Assembly: GCA_007570785.1 (NCBI GenBank)
Contig: ML664175.1
Coordinates: 11,695,441 to 11,759,440, forward strand
Direction of reading: 5' to 3'
Length of the DNA: 64,000 bases
Source: Antilocapra americana
Lineage: Eukaryota > Chordata > Mammalia > Artiodactyla > Antilocapridae
The notes beneath the pieces are model-generated. The model was given only the letters and a program-made list of their open reading frames with translations, was not told the DNA's origin and did not search any database. This document shows, one piece after another, positions 1-10,345 of this stretch. Position 1 is the first letter of the stretch. Each line of letters opens with the position of its first letter. A program made the position numbers and the translations under genes.

Positions 1-745
1 CGGCCCTCTGTCCTTCTTAGACGGCCACTCACCCCAGGCTCAGCTGGTCCACGTTTCAGCTGTCACACTCCCCGTCTGGGTAATGGAGTGTTATGAAGCA
101 TGTTGGAGGCCATCAATTAGCGCTTAACTCCGTGTCTGTTGGGTCGTATTTCCAAGGATGCTCCACTCAGAATCACCGTAGAGGTAAATCTTGCTCCTTT
201 TCATTCAATGACTTGGAGTTAAAATGCCGCCCAACAGTTTCTCCCAAAGAAATTGAGATTTATGGGTCACTGTCAATATCAACACATGTTGACCATTATT
301 TGAAAGCCTCCTAGGTCCTCGGGACTGATTGCTATTTATTTTGAAAGATAAATGTGGCTTTATAATCCACTCAGGTTGCTACATTTGTTTCTTCCCTTGG
401 AGACATTTTTATTCCGCTTCATGCTGTTTTGCCTGGTGGCATAAGCCCCATTCCCCCCAATCCTCAACCCCATGGATACTCTAAAGTATTTGAGGCTCTG
501 GGACAGACACAAGAGGGGCCCGCTCATCCTCAGTCCAGATGCCAGTGTGACAACAGGGAGAAAGCACCTGAGTAACATAATGCCCCTATTTTATGGACTG
601 AAGCCACTAGACACAATTTGAGGTTACCAAGGAGCTTGCTTGAGGGGCAATAGGCGGGGTCCCCTCTTTAACATCTCTGGCCTTTGGTGTGGCTGGACAG
701 ACTGTGGAAACTGATACAGGAGCTGAGTCACTTAGATCAGTGATA
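1..745. other. Unassigned sequence, no gene seen
   Basis: Single-copy-looking DNA of mixed composition. Short frames on both strands lack any recognisable domain. I see no repeat family I can name before the MER5-like relic that follows. Confidence 0.5.
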
Positions 746-749
746 TTGA

Positions 750-882
750 CGTTGGTTCTCAAACATGAGCCAGCATTAGAATGCCAGGAAGGTTTGTTAA
801 CAGGGATTTCTGGGACCCCTCCAGACTTCTTGGTTGAGTAGGCCAAGGGTAGGGCCCAGGACTTTGCATTTCTAATGAGATT
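750..882. mobile_element. MER5-like hAT relic, truncated
   Basis: Starts with a ggttctcaaac end typical of MER5-type non-autonomous hAT elements and contains the family's internal cca/ggcccagg and tttgcatttctaa words. The far terminal repeat is missing: the sequence runs straight into the 3' end of a BovB element at about 885, so the relic was probably cut by that insertion or an associated deletion. Confidence 0.6.
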
Positions 883-1260
883 CCAGTTCAGTTCAGTTGC
901 TCAGTATGTCCGACTCTTGGCAACCCCACGGACTGCAAGAGGTCAGGCTTCCCTGTCCATCACCAACTCCTGGACCTTACTCAAACTTAAGTCCATCGAG
1001 TCAGTGATGCCATCTGACCATCTCATCCTCTGTCATCACCTTCTTCTCCTGCCTTCAATCTTTCCCAGCATCAGAGTCTTCTCCAATGAGTCAGTTTTTT
1101 GCATGAGGTGGCCAAAGTATTGGAATTTCAGCTTCAGCATCAGTCCTTCCAATGAATATTCAGGGCTGATTTCCTTTAGAATGGACTGGTTGGACCTCCC
1201 TGCAGTCCAAAGGACTCTCAAGAGTCTTCTCCAACACCACAGTTCAAAAGCATCAATTCT

Positions 1261-1599
1261 TCAGTGCTCAGCTTTCTTTATAGTCCAACTCTCACATCCA
1301 TACATGACTACTGGGGAAACTATAGCTTTGACTAGAAGGACCTTTGTTGGCAAAGTAATGTCTCTGCTTTTTAATACACTGTCTAGGTTAGTCACAGTTT
1401 TGCTTCCAAGGACTAAGCGTCTTTTACTTTCATGGCTGCAGTCACCATCTGCAGTGATTTTGGAGCCCCCCAAAATAAAATCTGTCACTGTTTCCATTGT
1501 TTCCCCATCTATTTGCCATGAAGTGATGGGACCAGATGTCATGATCTTAGTTTTCTGAATATTCAGATTTAGGTCAACTTTTTCATGCTCCTCTTTCAC
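1261..1599 (-). pseudogene. BovB ORF, segment C-terminal to the RT domain (broken)
   Basis: The frame encodes the region following the RT core of BovB, with the hallmark words LNIQKTKIM, SWQIDGETMETV, SKITADGDCSHE and VVMYGCESWT. It is one frame away from the RT piece at 1583-2134, so a frameshift separates them near 1,590. Downstream the ORF continues in another frame at 1036-1221 (LWTAGRSNQSILKEISPEYS). The protein is not functional in this copy. Confidence 0.85.
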
Positions 1600-2134
1600 T
1601 TTTCACCAAGAGGCTCTTTAGTTCTTCCTCATTTTCTGCCATAAGAGTGGTATCATCTGCATATCTGATATTATAGATATTTCTCCCAGCAATCTTGATT
1701 CCAGCTTGTGCTTCTTCCAGCCCAGCGTTTCTCATGATGTACTCTGCATATAAGTTAAATAAACAGGGTGACAATATGCAGCCATAAAGTACTCCCTTCC
1801 CAATGTGGAACCAGTCTATTGTTCCATGTCCAGTTCTAACGGTTGCTTCTTGACCTGCATACAGATTTCTCAGGAGGCAGGTCAGATGGTCTGATACTAT
1901 CATCTCTTTAAGAAATTTCCACAGTTTGTTGTGATCCACACAGTGAAAGGCTTTGCAGTAGTCAATAAAGCAGAAATAGATGTTTTGCTTGAACTTTCTT
2001 GCTTTTTCAATGATCCAGCGGATGTTGGCAATTTGATCTCTGGTTCCTCTGCCTTTTCTAAAACCAGCTTGAACATCTGGAAGTTCATGGTTCATATTGT
2101 ATTGTTGAAGCCTGGCTTGGAGAATTTTGAGCAT
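1583..2134 (-). pseudogene. BovB reverse transcriptase domain, decayed
   Basis: A 183-residue open stretch of the BovB ORF. In the family this domain copies the element's RNA at a nicked target site. Visible motifs in order: the fingers region RKGRGTRDQIANIRW (residues 26-40), the first catalytic aspartate in FCFIDYCKAF (D58), the conserved GV-x-x-GCILSPCLF block at 114-126, and the catalytic YADD at 158-161. In the third block the residues between GV and G are LY, where RTE enzymes normally have RQ, so activity would be doubtful even without the frameshifts. Upstream sequence continues in another frame at 2249-2524. Confidence 0.9.
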
Positions 2135-2248
2135 TACTTTGTTAGCATGTGAGGTGAGTGCAACTGTGTGGTAGATTGAGCATTCTTTGGCATTGCCTTC
2201 CTTTGGGATTGGAATGAAAACTGACCTTTTACAGTACTGTGGCCACTG

Positions 2249-2524
2249 CTAGGTTTTCCAAATTTGCTGACATATTGAGTGCAGCACTTTCACAGCATCA
2301 TCTTTTAGGATCTGAAATAGCTCAACTGGAATTCTATCACCTCTACTAGCTTGGTTCGTAGTGATGCTTCCTAAGGCCCACTTGACTTCACATTCCAGGA
2401 TGTCTGTCTCTAGGTGGGTGATCACACCATCGTGATTATCTGGGTTGTGATGATCTCTTTTGTACAATTCTTCTGTGTATTCTTGCCACCTCTTCTTAAT
2501 ATCTTCTGCTTCTGTTAGGTCCAT
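2249..2524 (-). pseudogene. BovB ORF linker between EN and RT (broken)
   Basis: The frame contains the BovB linker words MDLTEAEDIKKRWQEYTEEL and ILKDDAVKVLHSICQQIWKT, which lie between the endonuclease and RT domains in the full-length protein. It ends at the internal junction near 2,526, where the antisense 3' part of the element stops. The frame does not join the RT frame at 1583-2134 without a shift. Confidence 0.85.
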
Positions 2525-2529
2525 AACAA

Positions 2530-3510
2530 TTGTCTAACTCAATGAAACTAAGCCATGCCGTGAGGGGCCACCCAAGACAGATGGGTCATGGTGGAGAGGT
2601 CTGACAGAATGTGGTCCACTGGAGAAGGGAATGGCAGACCACTTCAGTATTCTTGCCTTGAGAACCCCATGAACAGTATGAAAAGGAAAAAATATAGGAC
2701 ACTGAAAGATGAACTCCCCAGGTCAATAGGTGCCCAATATGCTACTGGAGATCAGTGGAGAAATAACCCCAGAAAAATGAAGTGATGGAGCCAAAGCAAA
2801 AACAACACCCTGTTGTGGATGTGACTGATGATAGAAGCAAAGTCCGGTGCTGTAAGGAACAATACTACATAGGAACCTGGAATGTTAGGTCCATGAATCA
2901 AGGCAAATTGGAAGTGGTCAAACAGGAGATGGCAAGAGTGAACGTCGAAATTCTAGGAATCAGTGAACTAAAATGGACTGGAATGGGTGAATTTAACTCA
3001 GATGACCATTATATCTACTACTGTGGGCAGGAAACCCTTAGAAGACATGGAGTAGCCATCACAGTCAACAAGAGTCCAAAATGCAGTACTTGGATGCAAT
3101 CTCAAAAACGACAGAATGATCTCTGTTTGTTTCCAAGGCAAACCATTCAATATCCTGGTCTTCCAAGTCTATTCCCTGACCAGTAACACTGAAGAAGCTG
3201 AAGTTGAACGGTTCTATGAAGATCTACAAGACCTTTTAGAACTAACACCCCCAAAATATGTCCTTTTCATAGGGGACTGGAATGCAAAAGTAGGACATAG
3301 AAACACCTGGCATAACAGGCAAATTTGGCCTTGGAGTAGAGAATGAAGCAGGGCAAAGGCTAACAGAGTTCTGCCAAGAGAACACACTGGTCTTAGCAAA
3401 CACTCTCTTCCAACAACACAAGAGAAGGCTCTACACATGAAGATCACCAGATGGCCAACACCAAAATCAGACTGATTATATCCTTTGCAGCTAAAGATGG
3501 AGAGCTCTTG
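2530..3510 (+). mobile_element. BovB LINE, 5' part, inverted relative to its 3' part
   Basis: Reads on the plus strand from what looks like the true 5' end of BovB (ctcaatgaaactaagccatg) through the 5' untranslated region and the endonuclease region, and loses BovB similarity at about 3,505-3,510 after the aaagatggagagctc word. About 450 bases of BovB between this point and the start of the antisense part are missing. A stretch at 2619-2675 in the 5' region resembles the body of Bov-tA SINEs. Confidence 0.88.
2782..3346 (+). pseudogene. BovB APE-type endonuclease domain, frameshifted
   Basis: Two overlapping frames encode the endonuclease that nicks target DNA in RTE elements. The first (2782-3186) has the N-terminal metal-site asparagine in GTWNVRSM (N34) and the glutamate in GISELKW (E62). 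The second (3116-3346) has the catalytic FIGDWNAKVG block (D54, N56). A frameshift near 3,110-3,180 separates them and a stop follows at 3,344, so no intact enzyme is made. Later BovB-like sequence continues to about 3,510 in a third frame. Confidence 0.87.
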
Positions 3511-3745
3511 ACTACATTAGTTTGGACTTTTGGTCATAAGAACACAAATCCATTTCAAATTAAGCAAGAAGGGGGATTTATTTACTCACATAACAGGAAT
3601 GACCAAAATACAAGCTTCAAGCACAGTTGGATCTATGCCTGTAATGAAAACACAGTGTCTATCAATTTTCTCTCTTTGTCCCTCTCTTTTCCTCGCTTTC
3701 CCCCACTCCATGATGGCACTTAAAAGTCCCATCACTCCTTAGTAG
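3511..3745. other. Unassigned AT-rich stretch
   Basis: Sequence between the outer end of the inverted BovB segment and the next SINE. Part of it (3590-3720, with a ctttgtccctctcttttcc run) has the look of an old dispersed repeat, but I cannot name a family. Confidence 0.4.
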
Positions 3746-3748
3746 TAT

Positions 3749-3951
3749 AGTGTTAGCCACTGAGTTATGTCTCACTCTATGTGATTCCATGAACTGTAGC
3801 CCCCCAGCTCCTCTGTCCATGAGATTCTCCAAGCAAGAATAGTGGAGTGGGTTGCCGTTCCTCTCCATGAGATCTTCCTGACCCAGGGATCAAACCAGGG
3901 TCTCCTGCCTTGCAGGCAGATTCTTTATGTCTGAGACACCAGGGAGTCCCC
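3749..3951 (-). mobile_element. Bov-tA SINE, antisense
   Basis: Bov-A part comes first on the plus strand (catgaactgtagcccc, caagcaagaatagtgg), followed by the tRNA-like head in reverse (ccagggatcaaacc is the B-box complement; accagggagtcccc is the complement of the 5' end). Confidence 0.92.
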
Positions 3952-4142
3952 CATCCTTAAGAGCTTAAAATTCTAGAGATTATACTATTTATCACATGCC
4001 TCTGGCAGACATTCCAGAAAGGACTCTGCTTACCTAGGGACTCACCTCTGAATAAACAACCATGGCCAGGAGGATTGGCAAAATTGGCATGGTTTAGGAA
4101 GCATGCCCACCCTTTGGGTGGGATCAGCTCTACACATAACGT

Positions 4143-4358
4143 GGTCTTCCCAGGTGGCACTAGTGGTAAAGAACCTGCCTGCCATTGCAGAGACACAAGA
4201 GACATGGGTTCTCTCCTTGGGTCAGAAACATTCCCCTGGGGAGGACATGGCAACCCACTCCAGTATTCTTGCCTGGAAGATCCCATGGACAGAGGAGCCT
4301 TGAGGGCTACAGTCCATGGGGTTTAAAGAGTCGGACATGCCTGAAGCACTTAGCATGC
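4143..4358 (+). mobile_element. Bov-tA SINE
   Basis: tRNA-like head starts at gtcttcccaggtggcac; the B-box region is decayed (gacatgggttctctcc). The Bov-A part carries ccactccagtattcttgcc and the terminal agagtcggacatgcctgaag. Confidence 0.92.
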
Positions 4359-4843
4359 ACATCTGCAACTCTACCCAAACATGACTGAGCATGAGAGGGA
4401 CACGTCCTCTGATGGGGAGATGTCAGCTGACCACAGAAGACTGGCTGTGAATCACGAGGATGTGAGGGGAGGCAAGGATGACTCCTGCCTCCTCGGGGGA
4501 AGCAGAACGACTTCTGTGTTCCTCACACACCCCTGACCATGAGCATTGGGCCCCTGCTCAGAGTTGTACTGTAGCAGCTCATCTCCGTGGCAGAGCTGGT
4601 GTGTGAGCATGGGGGAGATCCTGGATGACCTCGCAGACTCAGCTGTTTGTAGAGTGATGGATTTTCAATTCATTCTTTCATACAATGGAGCCCTAATGCA
4701 ACTTTCAAGCCTTGCTTCCTCCAGGGAAAGAAAATGGGTGAAATAAATAAAATCAACACTTTTATTGGCTTCTTCAGAAGTTCAGGGGCCTATTTTCAAG
4801 GCTGTGTTAAATACACACTCCAGTGATACTCTAATCCATACCA
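4359..4843. other. Unassigned sequence
   Basis: No repeat family or gene recognised. The reading frame at 4546-4746 has no domain character. Confidence 0.4.
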
Positions 4844-5025
4844 CAGTGATTCTCAGATTATAGTCCCCAGACTAGTAACATTAACATCACCCAGGACCTC
4901 GCTAGAAATGCAAGGGGTTCTCAATCCCACCCCAGACCTAAGTCAGAAACTGGGTGTGGAGCCAACTGTCTATTTTAACAAGTCCTCGGGCAATTCTGAT
5001 GTGTGCTAAAGTTTGAGAATCAATG
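4844..5025 (+). mobile_element. MER5A-like hAT element, near full length
   Basis: Both ends are visible: cagtgattctcagatta at the left and gtttgagaatcaatg at the right, forming the inverted terminal repeats. The interior has the family words acatcacccaggacctcgc, caccccagacctaa, and ttaacaagtcctcgggcaat. Confidence 0.85.
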
Positions 5026-6336
5026 CTCTGTACATATGTTTGATTCAATTCACCAAGTTCAAAGGGACTACCTACTATACAAACTAAGGCTTTATGTTAC
5101 AGATTTATTGTTCAGTCTGAATTTAGAGGAATACAAATGTGAAACAGTTTATATTGCTCCCATCCCTGCCTTTGACCATGTAAAGTCATACTTTTTCATC
5201 CCTTAATAGCATCTTGAGTAGATTTCCTAACATTTGGTCAGTTCTATTATTAAGTCTTTTCTTTTTTTGTCTCACTTTATTCTAAAGCCTCAATCTCATC
5301 ATCTGATTTTTGACACTCTTCCTTTTTTCCTTTAGGAGTTAGATTCAGCAAGGAAGTGGGATTTGCAGTGGGGAGGGGATAGTCGTATTCTTTCTATCCT
5401 TTTCTCACTGGGGCAACAAGGGGTGGGGTGGAGGAGCAGGCCTGGTGCTGAAGCTGCTCCTGCTCCCTTTGCAGGGCCCACCCTCTCCAGGGAAGCTTAA
5501 CGAGGTACCAGTGAGGGACATAGAGATTCTAAGTGCTCACTGGCTGTCTGGCCTCACTGAGGTCCAGTCTGGGCCCATCTGCCACTGGTGGCCTTGGCTT
5601 TGAGGATGTGTGTGTGGCTCTGAGGGTCCTGGCAGTGTGAGCCCAGCTGCTCTGTCACCAAGGACAGCTATGTCCCCCTTTGGCTTCTCCAGTGGCCCGT
5701 GCCCCTCCCACTCTGTCCTCCCATACAGAGCCTCAGAAACTGCCAGCATCTTCTTACTTACCCTCTGAGGGCCAAAGGGAACGGAGCTGAGGATCCCTCT
5801 CAGACACACCATGTTCCAGGTGCTTCTCTCCCTTGGCTGAATTGCCTATCTTTATATAGCTGAAGCAGGCATGATCTCTGTGCTCACACAGAGACCCCAA
5901 AACTCTCTCTGTCACTGTATGTCCACCACCAATGGGGCCAAAGATCTCAATACCCCAGCAAGCATCTGGCCTAAGCAGTGTGACTACTGCTGCCTCCTAA
6001 AGGCCCTGCACCCTGTCACCTCCATACGTGATTCTGACAGATGCCCCCAATTTGATCTTAAGGTGAGAGTCACAGTGTGAGGGGAAGAAGTAAATTATCC
6101 TCCCACACACTGCTACCTCCCTTCTCCCACCTATCTCCCTACATGGAGCCAGGGGAGGGCAGTAATGATAGTTGAGCCACTTTTTGGGAGCCCAACAGTT
6201 AGGGAAGATCTGGCCTTAATTGCTGCCTCTCTTTAGAGATTATGGGTTACTTAGCACCTGGTATTTCCAGCAAGGTTCCAGTGCCAGTCCTAGTCACTGT
6301 CCTCTTTGCTATTTGCTACGTGTTTGCACAAGTATT
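5026..6336. other. Unassigned sequence, no gene seen
   Basis: Non-repetitive to the eye. A pyrimidine run ending in tttttcctttag at about 5,323-5,335 looks like a splice acceptor, but no open exon with protein character follows. The frames at 5537-5812 and 5871-6080 show no domain. Confidence 0.4.
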
Positions 6337-6500
6337 GGGCTTCCCTGGTGGCTTAGATGGTAAAGAATCCACCTGCAATGCAGGAGACTTGGGTTCCATC
6401 CCTGGATCAGGAAGATCTCCTGGAGAAGGAAATGGCTGCCCATTCCAGTATTCTTGCCTGGAGAATTCCAGGGACAGAGGAGCCTAGCAGGCTATAAATC
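6337..6500 (+). mobile_element. Bov-tA SINE, 3'-truncated
   Basis: Good tRNA-like head (gggcttccctggtggctta, aatgcaggagacttgggttc) and Bov-A body. It stops at agcctagcaggctataaatc, before the usual gtcgcaaagagtcggacacg end. Confidence 0.93.
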
Positions 6501-6544
6501 ACAGGTATTATCTGAGTTGACCACAGAGTGATCCTGGTGAGGCA

Positions 6545-6645
6545 TTTAACCTACAGGAAGCCGGCTTGAGGGGTTAAGTCACAAGCCCAGCGTCACACAT
6601 CTAGTCACAACAGGGGAAGAGGAGCCAGCCCTGCAGCTCCTGGGC
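6545..6645 (-). mobile_element. MIR fragment, antisense
   Basis: The words ggggttaagtcacaagccc and gtcacacatctagtcac are the reverse complement of the conserved MIR core (tagctgtgtgaccttgggcaa). Confidence 0.5.
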
Positions 6646-7478
6646 ACCTGGCCTTTCCCTACTATTTCATGCCAATGCCTCAGCAACACTTGTTTTGCAG
6701 CTCTAAACAAACCCAAAGCAACTAAGCAGAAAAATGCTTGCTTTCAAAGCCACTGAGCAGCTGACAGTGGAGAGTTGAGGGCGTGCTATTTCCTTAAAAA
6801 AAAATACAAATGTTTCACATCAGTGAGTCCTAACGGTTGTCTTCCCAGGCCAAGGCCACATGACCCCAGGGAACCTCTAGTTGGCTTTAGTCAGCCAGCG
6901 CCTCCTACTTTTCTGGGGTTAGGGAGGGGGCAGGGAAGGGGATGTAAGTTGGTACTTCCAAAGCAAAAAGCTAGGCAGCAGCTGACAGCACTGACTGGCC
7001 AGACCCTATGCTCTGGCCTCATCAAACACCCAGCCCAGGTCATACAGGGTCAGGGTACCATCTGTCCTTCTGGATGGCCCTGTCCAAAATGACTCATCTC
7101 CTCAAATGGTGGGTGGAGGTTCATGGTTAAACTCCTTGCAATGGCAGAGTGCATGGCAATTTTCTAATCAACAGATGGTGTTGGAGCTCCTGCGACGCAC
7201 ACAAGAGGCTCCTTTCACTCAAATTTAAGTAAGTAAGGACTTATGGTGAACATGAGACCCTCACATGCCCTTGTCTTGGGCACAACTTCCCGCAGGGCTG
7301 AGGTTCAGTGAGGAGCCACCCAGATGGGCTGGGATCATATTTCCCCACCAAAGATCAAAGCCCTCACCCTCGATAGAAACAGTTATTTTATTTTCAAGAA
7401 TTCTGTGAGATTATTGCTAAGCACAGCCATTATTTTAATATTAAATCATAAAACCTTAAATTATATTAAGAACAACAG
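6646..7478. other. Unassigned sequence
   Basis: No gene or nameable repeat. The 105-residue frame at 6775-7092 is rich in P, G and Q and shows no domain. Confidence 0.4.
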
Positions 7479-7566
7479 TAGTACTGAATCACTCTGATGT
7501 ACAGTAAAGATAAACACAACATTATATATCAACTATGCTGCAAGAAAATGATTTTTTTTAAAAAGA
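7479..7566 (+). mobile_element. Ruminant L1 3' end, short
   Basis: Matches the end of ruminant L1 elements: tactgaatcactctgatgta, then aacacaacattatatatcaac and an A-rich tail. Only the last 85 or so bases are present, as expected of a strongly 5'-truncated copy. Confidence 0.6.
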
Positions 7567-7866
7567 ACAATGGTAAATATTCAAATTCCTCTGCTCCTAA
7601 TTATTTTACTGCACTTTAATATTATCTCCATTCTTAAGGTTATTGATATTTGTGATGGAAATATTATATAATGATGTGCTAAACTACATGTCTTCTCAAC
7701 TCCTCATTAGTAACATTGTACTGGTAGCTAAAAAGAAGCCATGATGGCTGTATTCACACATGGAAACTGGCAAACACTACATATGTATTTTGCATAAATA
7801 GATACATAAAAATAAGATGAATATAATTAATCAGGGTTTGGTTAATTGTTTTACTGACTATGAAGA
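7567..7866. other. AT-rich stretch, nothing assigned
   Basis: AT-rich with no recognised repeat and no coding character. Confidence 0.4.
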
Positions 7867-8065
7867 GCAAAGGCCAGCAGACTTTTTCTATTAGGGCCAG
7901 GTAGGTAATACAATCTCTATTGCAACTACACAAGTCTGCTATTGTAGCTTGAACACAGCTACAGACAATAAATGAATGAACATGGTAGTGTTCCAATAAA
8001 ACTTTATTTATAAAAACAGGTGGTGGGCTGGATTTGACAGGCCATAAGTTGCAGGCCCCTGGTCT
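7867..8065. mobile_element. hAT (Charlie-type) non-autonomous DNA element
   Basis: The terminal words ggccagcagactttttctat at the left and gcaggcccctggtc at the right are imperfect inverted repeats of the caggggtcggcaaac family. Interior words ccaataaaactttatttat and gggctggatttgacaggcc are typical of it. The exact MER name is not certain by eye. Confidence 0.75.
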
Positions 8066-8930
8066 AGACTTAAGAAAGGCAGGGAGAAAATGCTAACCAT
8101 GTAGATTAAACTTAAAAGTATATTGTACCTGTCATTGTTCAAATTGTAAATAGCACTAAAAATTGAGGAAATGTTCTTTCAGGATTCTAAAACCACCATC
8201 TGATACAGTATCTGATATAGCAAAGAAGTAGCCTATGTCATTGTTGAATACCTGAAGTTCTGAAACAGGTCTTCATTGTTTCATTTTTGTCCTACTCCAC
8301 GTATGTGACAATATCAACTAACACTCTGATCTGAATTATCCATGTTCGTCATTTGCAACCATGGGTTGGCTAGCAATACAAAAGCTCGGCAAAAATCAAC
8401 AAGAATGTTCTATAAGAATCAATTGACTATATGAAGTTTACAATAAAGAGTATTTGATGTTTTACATTATATTATTTTCAAATTGTGTAGTGAGTATCTT
8501 TGATGATAATAAGTTATATAACAAATTATATATGTATATAATTTTTTTCCAGTGAGTCAGTTGTTAGATATTTCCTATCACAATACTGCCTAAGGGGAAT
8601 TTACATAAAAAGAGATGTTACTGTCCAGAGTAGCACATGTGAAGGACCAGAGGCACAGTCTAGAGCCCAGGGAAGGGGAGGGGTGTCAGGGATGGAGGAA
8701 CATTCAGGGCCCTCCAGGGTGTCCTGGAAGGCTTCATGGAGAATGTAGCACCCTGAAGAACTACAGGACTGAAACTGAATGGAGGGTGGCTACCTTTCAT
8801 TCTATTGTATGAGCAAAAGAGTGGAGATTGGAATGCCCTGACCTGGTCAGGACTACCAAGAGAAAAGAGTCAGCAATGGGGAGCAGTGGGAGATGAAGTA
8901 GGCCCAGATATAGTTAATGACATGGAAACA
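8066..8930. other. Unassigned sequence, AT-rich then mixed
   Basis: 8,066-8,620 is AT-rich without a named repeat. 8,621-8,800 has a 'ggaaggcttcatggagaatg' region that resembles an old dispersed repeat of L2/MIR age, but the match is too weak to name. Confidence 0.35.
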
Positions 8931-8934
8931 TGCC

Positions 8935-9130
8935 ATGAGGTTGAACAGAAAAAAAGCAGGCTACAAAATCTGTGCACTTGTGTTAAGGGGAAAAAAAAAA
9001 AACATCTGAAGAAAATGCACTTAATGCAAATAGCTCTGGGTGACAGGATTATAGCTGATTTTGTTCTCGTGCTTCTTAACACTTTTCTGTACCTTCCTAC
9101 TCTTCTGAAGTGGTGTGTATTGCTTTGATA
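8935..9130 (+). mobile_element. Old mammalian L1 (L1M) 3' end, probable
   Basis: The order tagctctgggtgacaggatt, atagctgattttgttctcg, cttttctgtaccttcctac and tgtgtattgctttgataatc matches a common 3' region of old mammalian L1 elements. An A-run at 8,990-9,003 sits inside. Confidence 0.5.
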
Positions 9131-9350
9131 ATCATGGGAGGAAAATGAGGCTTTCAGGTAGGAAGTGCAAGAAGCAGGCAGCCCTCCAGCACTGAGACAA
9201 ACCTGAAGCTATGGAGAGGACACATTTGCCCGGAGGCAGCCCAGAGGTCCCTGGAGGGAGGTGCTGGGGAGGGGTGCAGTAGACCCTTGGAGCAGTCCCC
9301 CTCCCCTGGGAAGACTGCAGGAGCATAAGCATCACAACCATGGATTCCCC

Positions 9351-9419
9351 CTACCCCCAACCCCCACCCCACACACCCCCAGCCCCCATACACCCACACC
9401 CCACACACACACACCCCAG
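9351..9419 (+). repeat. C/A-rich simple repeat
   Basis: Irregular ccccca and acacac units (cccccaacccccaccccaca). Several frames through it give proline/threonine-rich pseudo-proteins, which should not be taken as genes. Confidence 0.9.
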
Positions 9420-9659
9420 CTCCATTGGCCTGAAGCACAGCTGTCCAGGCAGGGGATCTGACCGACCTCTTAGCCTCAGAGAAATGTCTTCTTTCTCTTC
9501 TCTCCCCCAAGCACTAGTTTGCAAAGTTTTCCCCTCCATGCTCACAAAAGCAGAACACACTGAAAAAAAACAAGAGATCCTCTGTTTTTTTAAGGCTTCA
9601 CCATTGCAGTTTTCCCAACTGGAGAAGGATACACTTTTTTTAAGTACACCAGATTCATA

Positions 9660-9810
9660 AAACTGGAAAATTAGAAGGAATCCTGGAGAACATCTAGTTC
9701 AACTCACTTACTTTACTAATAAGGAAATAGAAACTAAGAAGGTCAAGGGCATACCCAAGGGCACAGAGCTAGGTGTAAACTAGTCTCCAGCAGAGGCGAC
9801 ACCCAGGCGT
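9660..9810 (-). mobile_element. MIR/L2-age dispersed repeat fragment
   Basis: The run acatctagttcaactcactt, ctaataaggaaatagaaact and acccaagggcacagagctag is the usual reverse form of MIR-like elements (complement of the tgacttgggcaa / cctcatctgtaaaat region). Confidence 0.5.
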
Positions 9811-9969
9811 GACACCTCTTTTCTCAGCATCTGAGTCCTATCAAAGGAGCCCAGAGGCTCATCACCAGATGTGCTGAGCAGCCATGGGCTTCAGAGCATG
9901 GCCAATTCTAATCCTTTCTCGAGCTTATCCATGGATAGCAGGAATGCCTACAAGGCACCCAGAGTTTTT

Positions 9970-10345
9970 TGTTTTGTATTGTTTTAATTTTTACTGGAAT
10001 ATAGCTGCTTCACAACGCTGTGTTAGTTTCTGCTGCACTCAAAGTAAATCAGTTATGCAAGTACATATATCCCCTCTTTTTTAGATTTCCTTCCCATTTA
10101 GGTCACCAGAGAGCACTGAGTACAGTTCCCTGTGTTACACAGTAGGTCCTCAGGCTCTCGGTTATTTTATGCATGGTATCAACAGTGTATATATGTCAAT
10201 CCCAATCTCCCAATTCCTACCCCCTCTCCCGCCTTGGTATCCAAAAATTTGTTCTCTTATGTCTGTGTCTCTATTTCTGCTTTGCAAATAAGCTCATATG
10301 TACCATTTCTCTAGATTCCACATACAAGCAATATTACAGGATATT
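9970..10345 (-). mobile_element. Ruminant L1 3' end, antisense
   Basis: Plus strand reads tttactggaatatagctgct, gctgtgttagtttctgctgc, tcagttatgcaagtacatat, catttaggtcaccagagagc and ctgtgtctctatttctgctt, the reverse complement of the 3' region of ruminant L1. A related, shorter copy lies at 16,596-16,800. Confidence 0.85.

Larger units (their letters stand above)
885..2526 (-). mobile_element. BovB LINE (RTE clade), 3' part, antisense
   Basis: This is the 3' part of a BovB retrotransposon read on the minus strand. Its terminal agttcagttcagtt tail lies at 885-898 and the body runs up through the reverse transcriptase region to the MDLTEAEDIKK region of the ORF near 2,524. The coding part is broken into separate frames at 1036-1221, 1261-1599, 1583-2134 and 2249-2524. 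It abuts, head to head, an oppositely oriented 5' part of the same element (2530-3510), which suggests one insertion made by twin priming. No clear target-site duplication was found. Confidence 0.93.

Noticed and set aside
875..1558. A 227-residue plus-strand frame
   Set aside because: It is the antisense of the BovB ORF (the same DNA encodes the BovB C-terminal region on the minus strand), so it is a shadow frame.
6337..6410. tRNA-like sequences with B-box words (ggttcgatcc and variants)
   Set aside because: They are the heads of Bov-tA and CHR SINEs; none folds as a complete tRNA with an acceptor stem and they always continue into SINE bodies.
9154..9660. Frames of 106-118 residues on both strands
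   Set aside because: They arise from reading through the C/A-rich simple repeat at 9,351-9,419.
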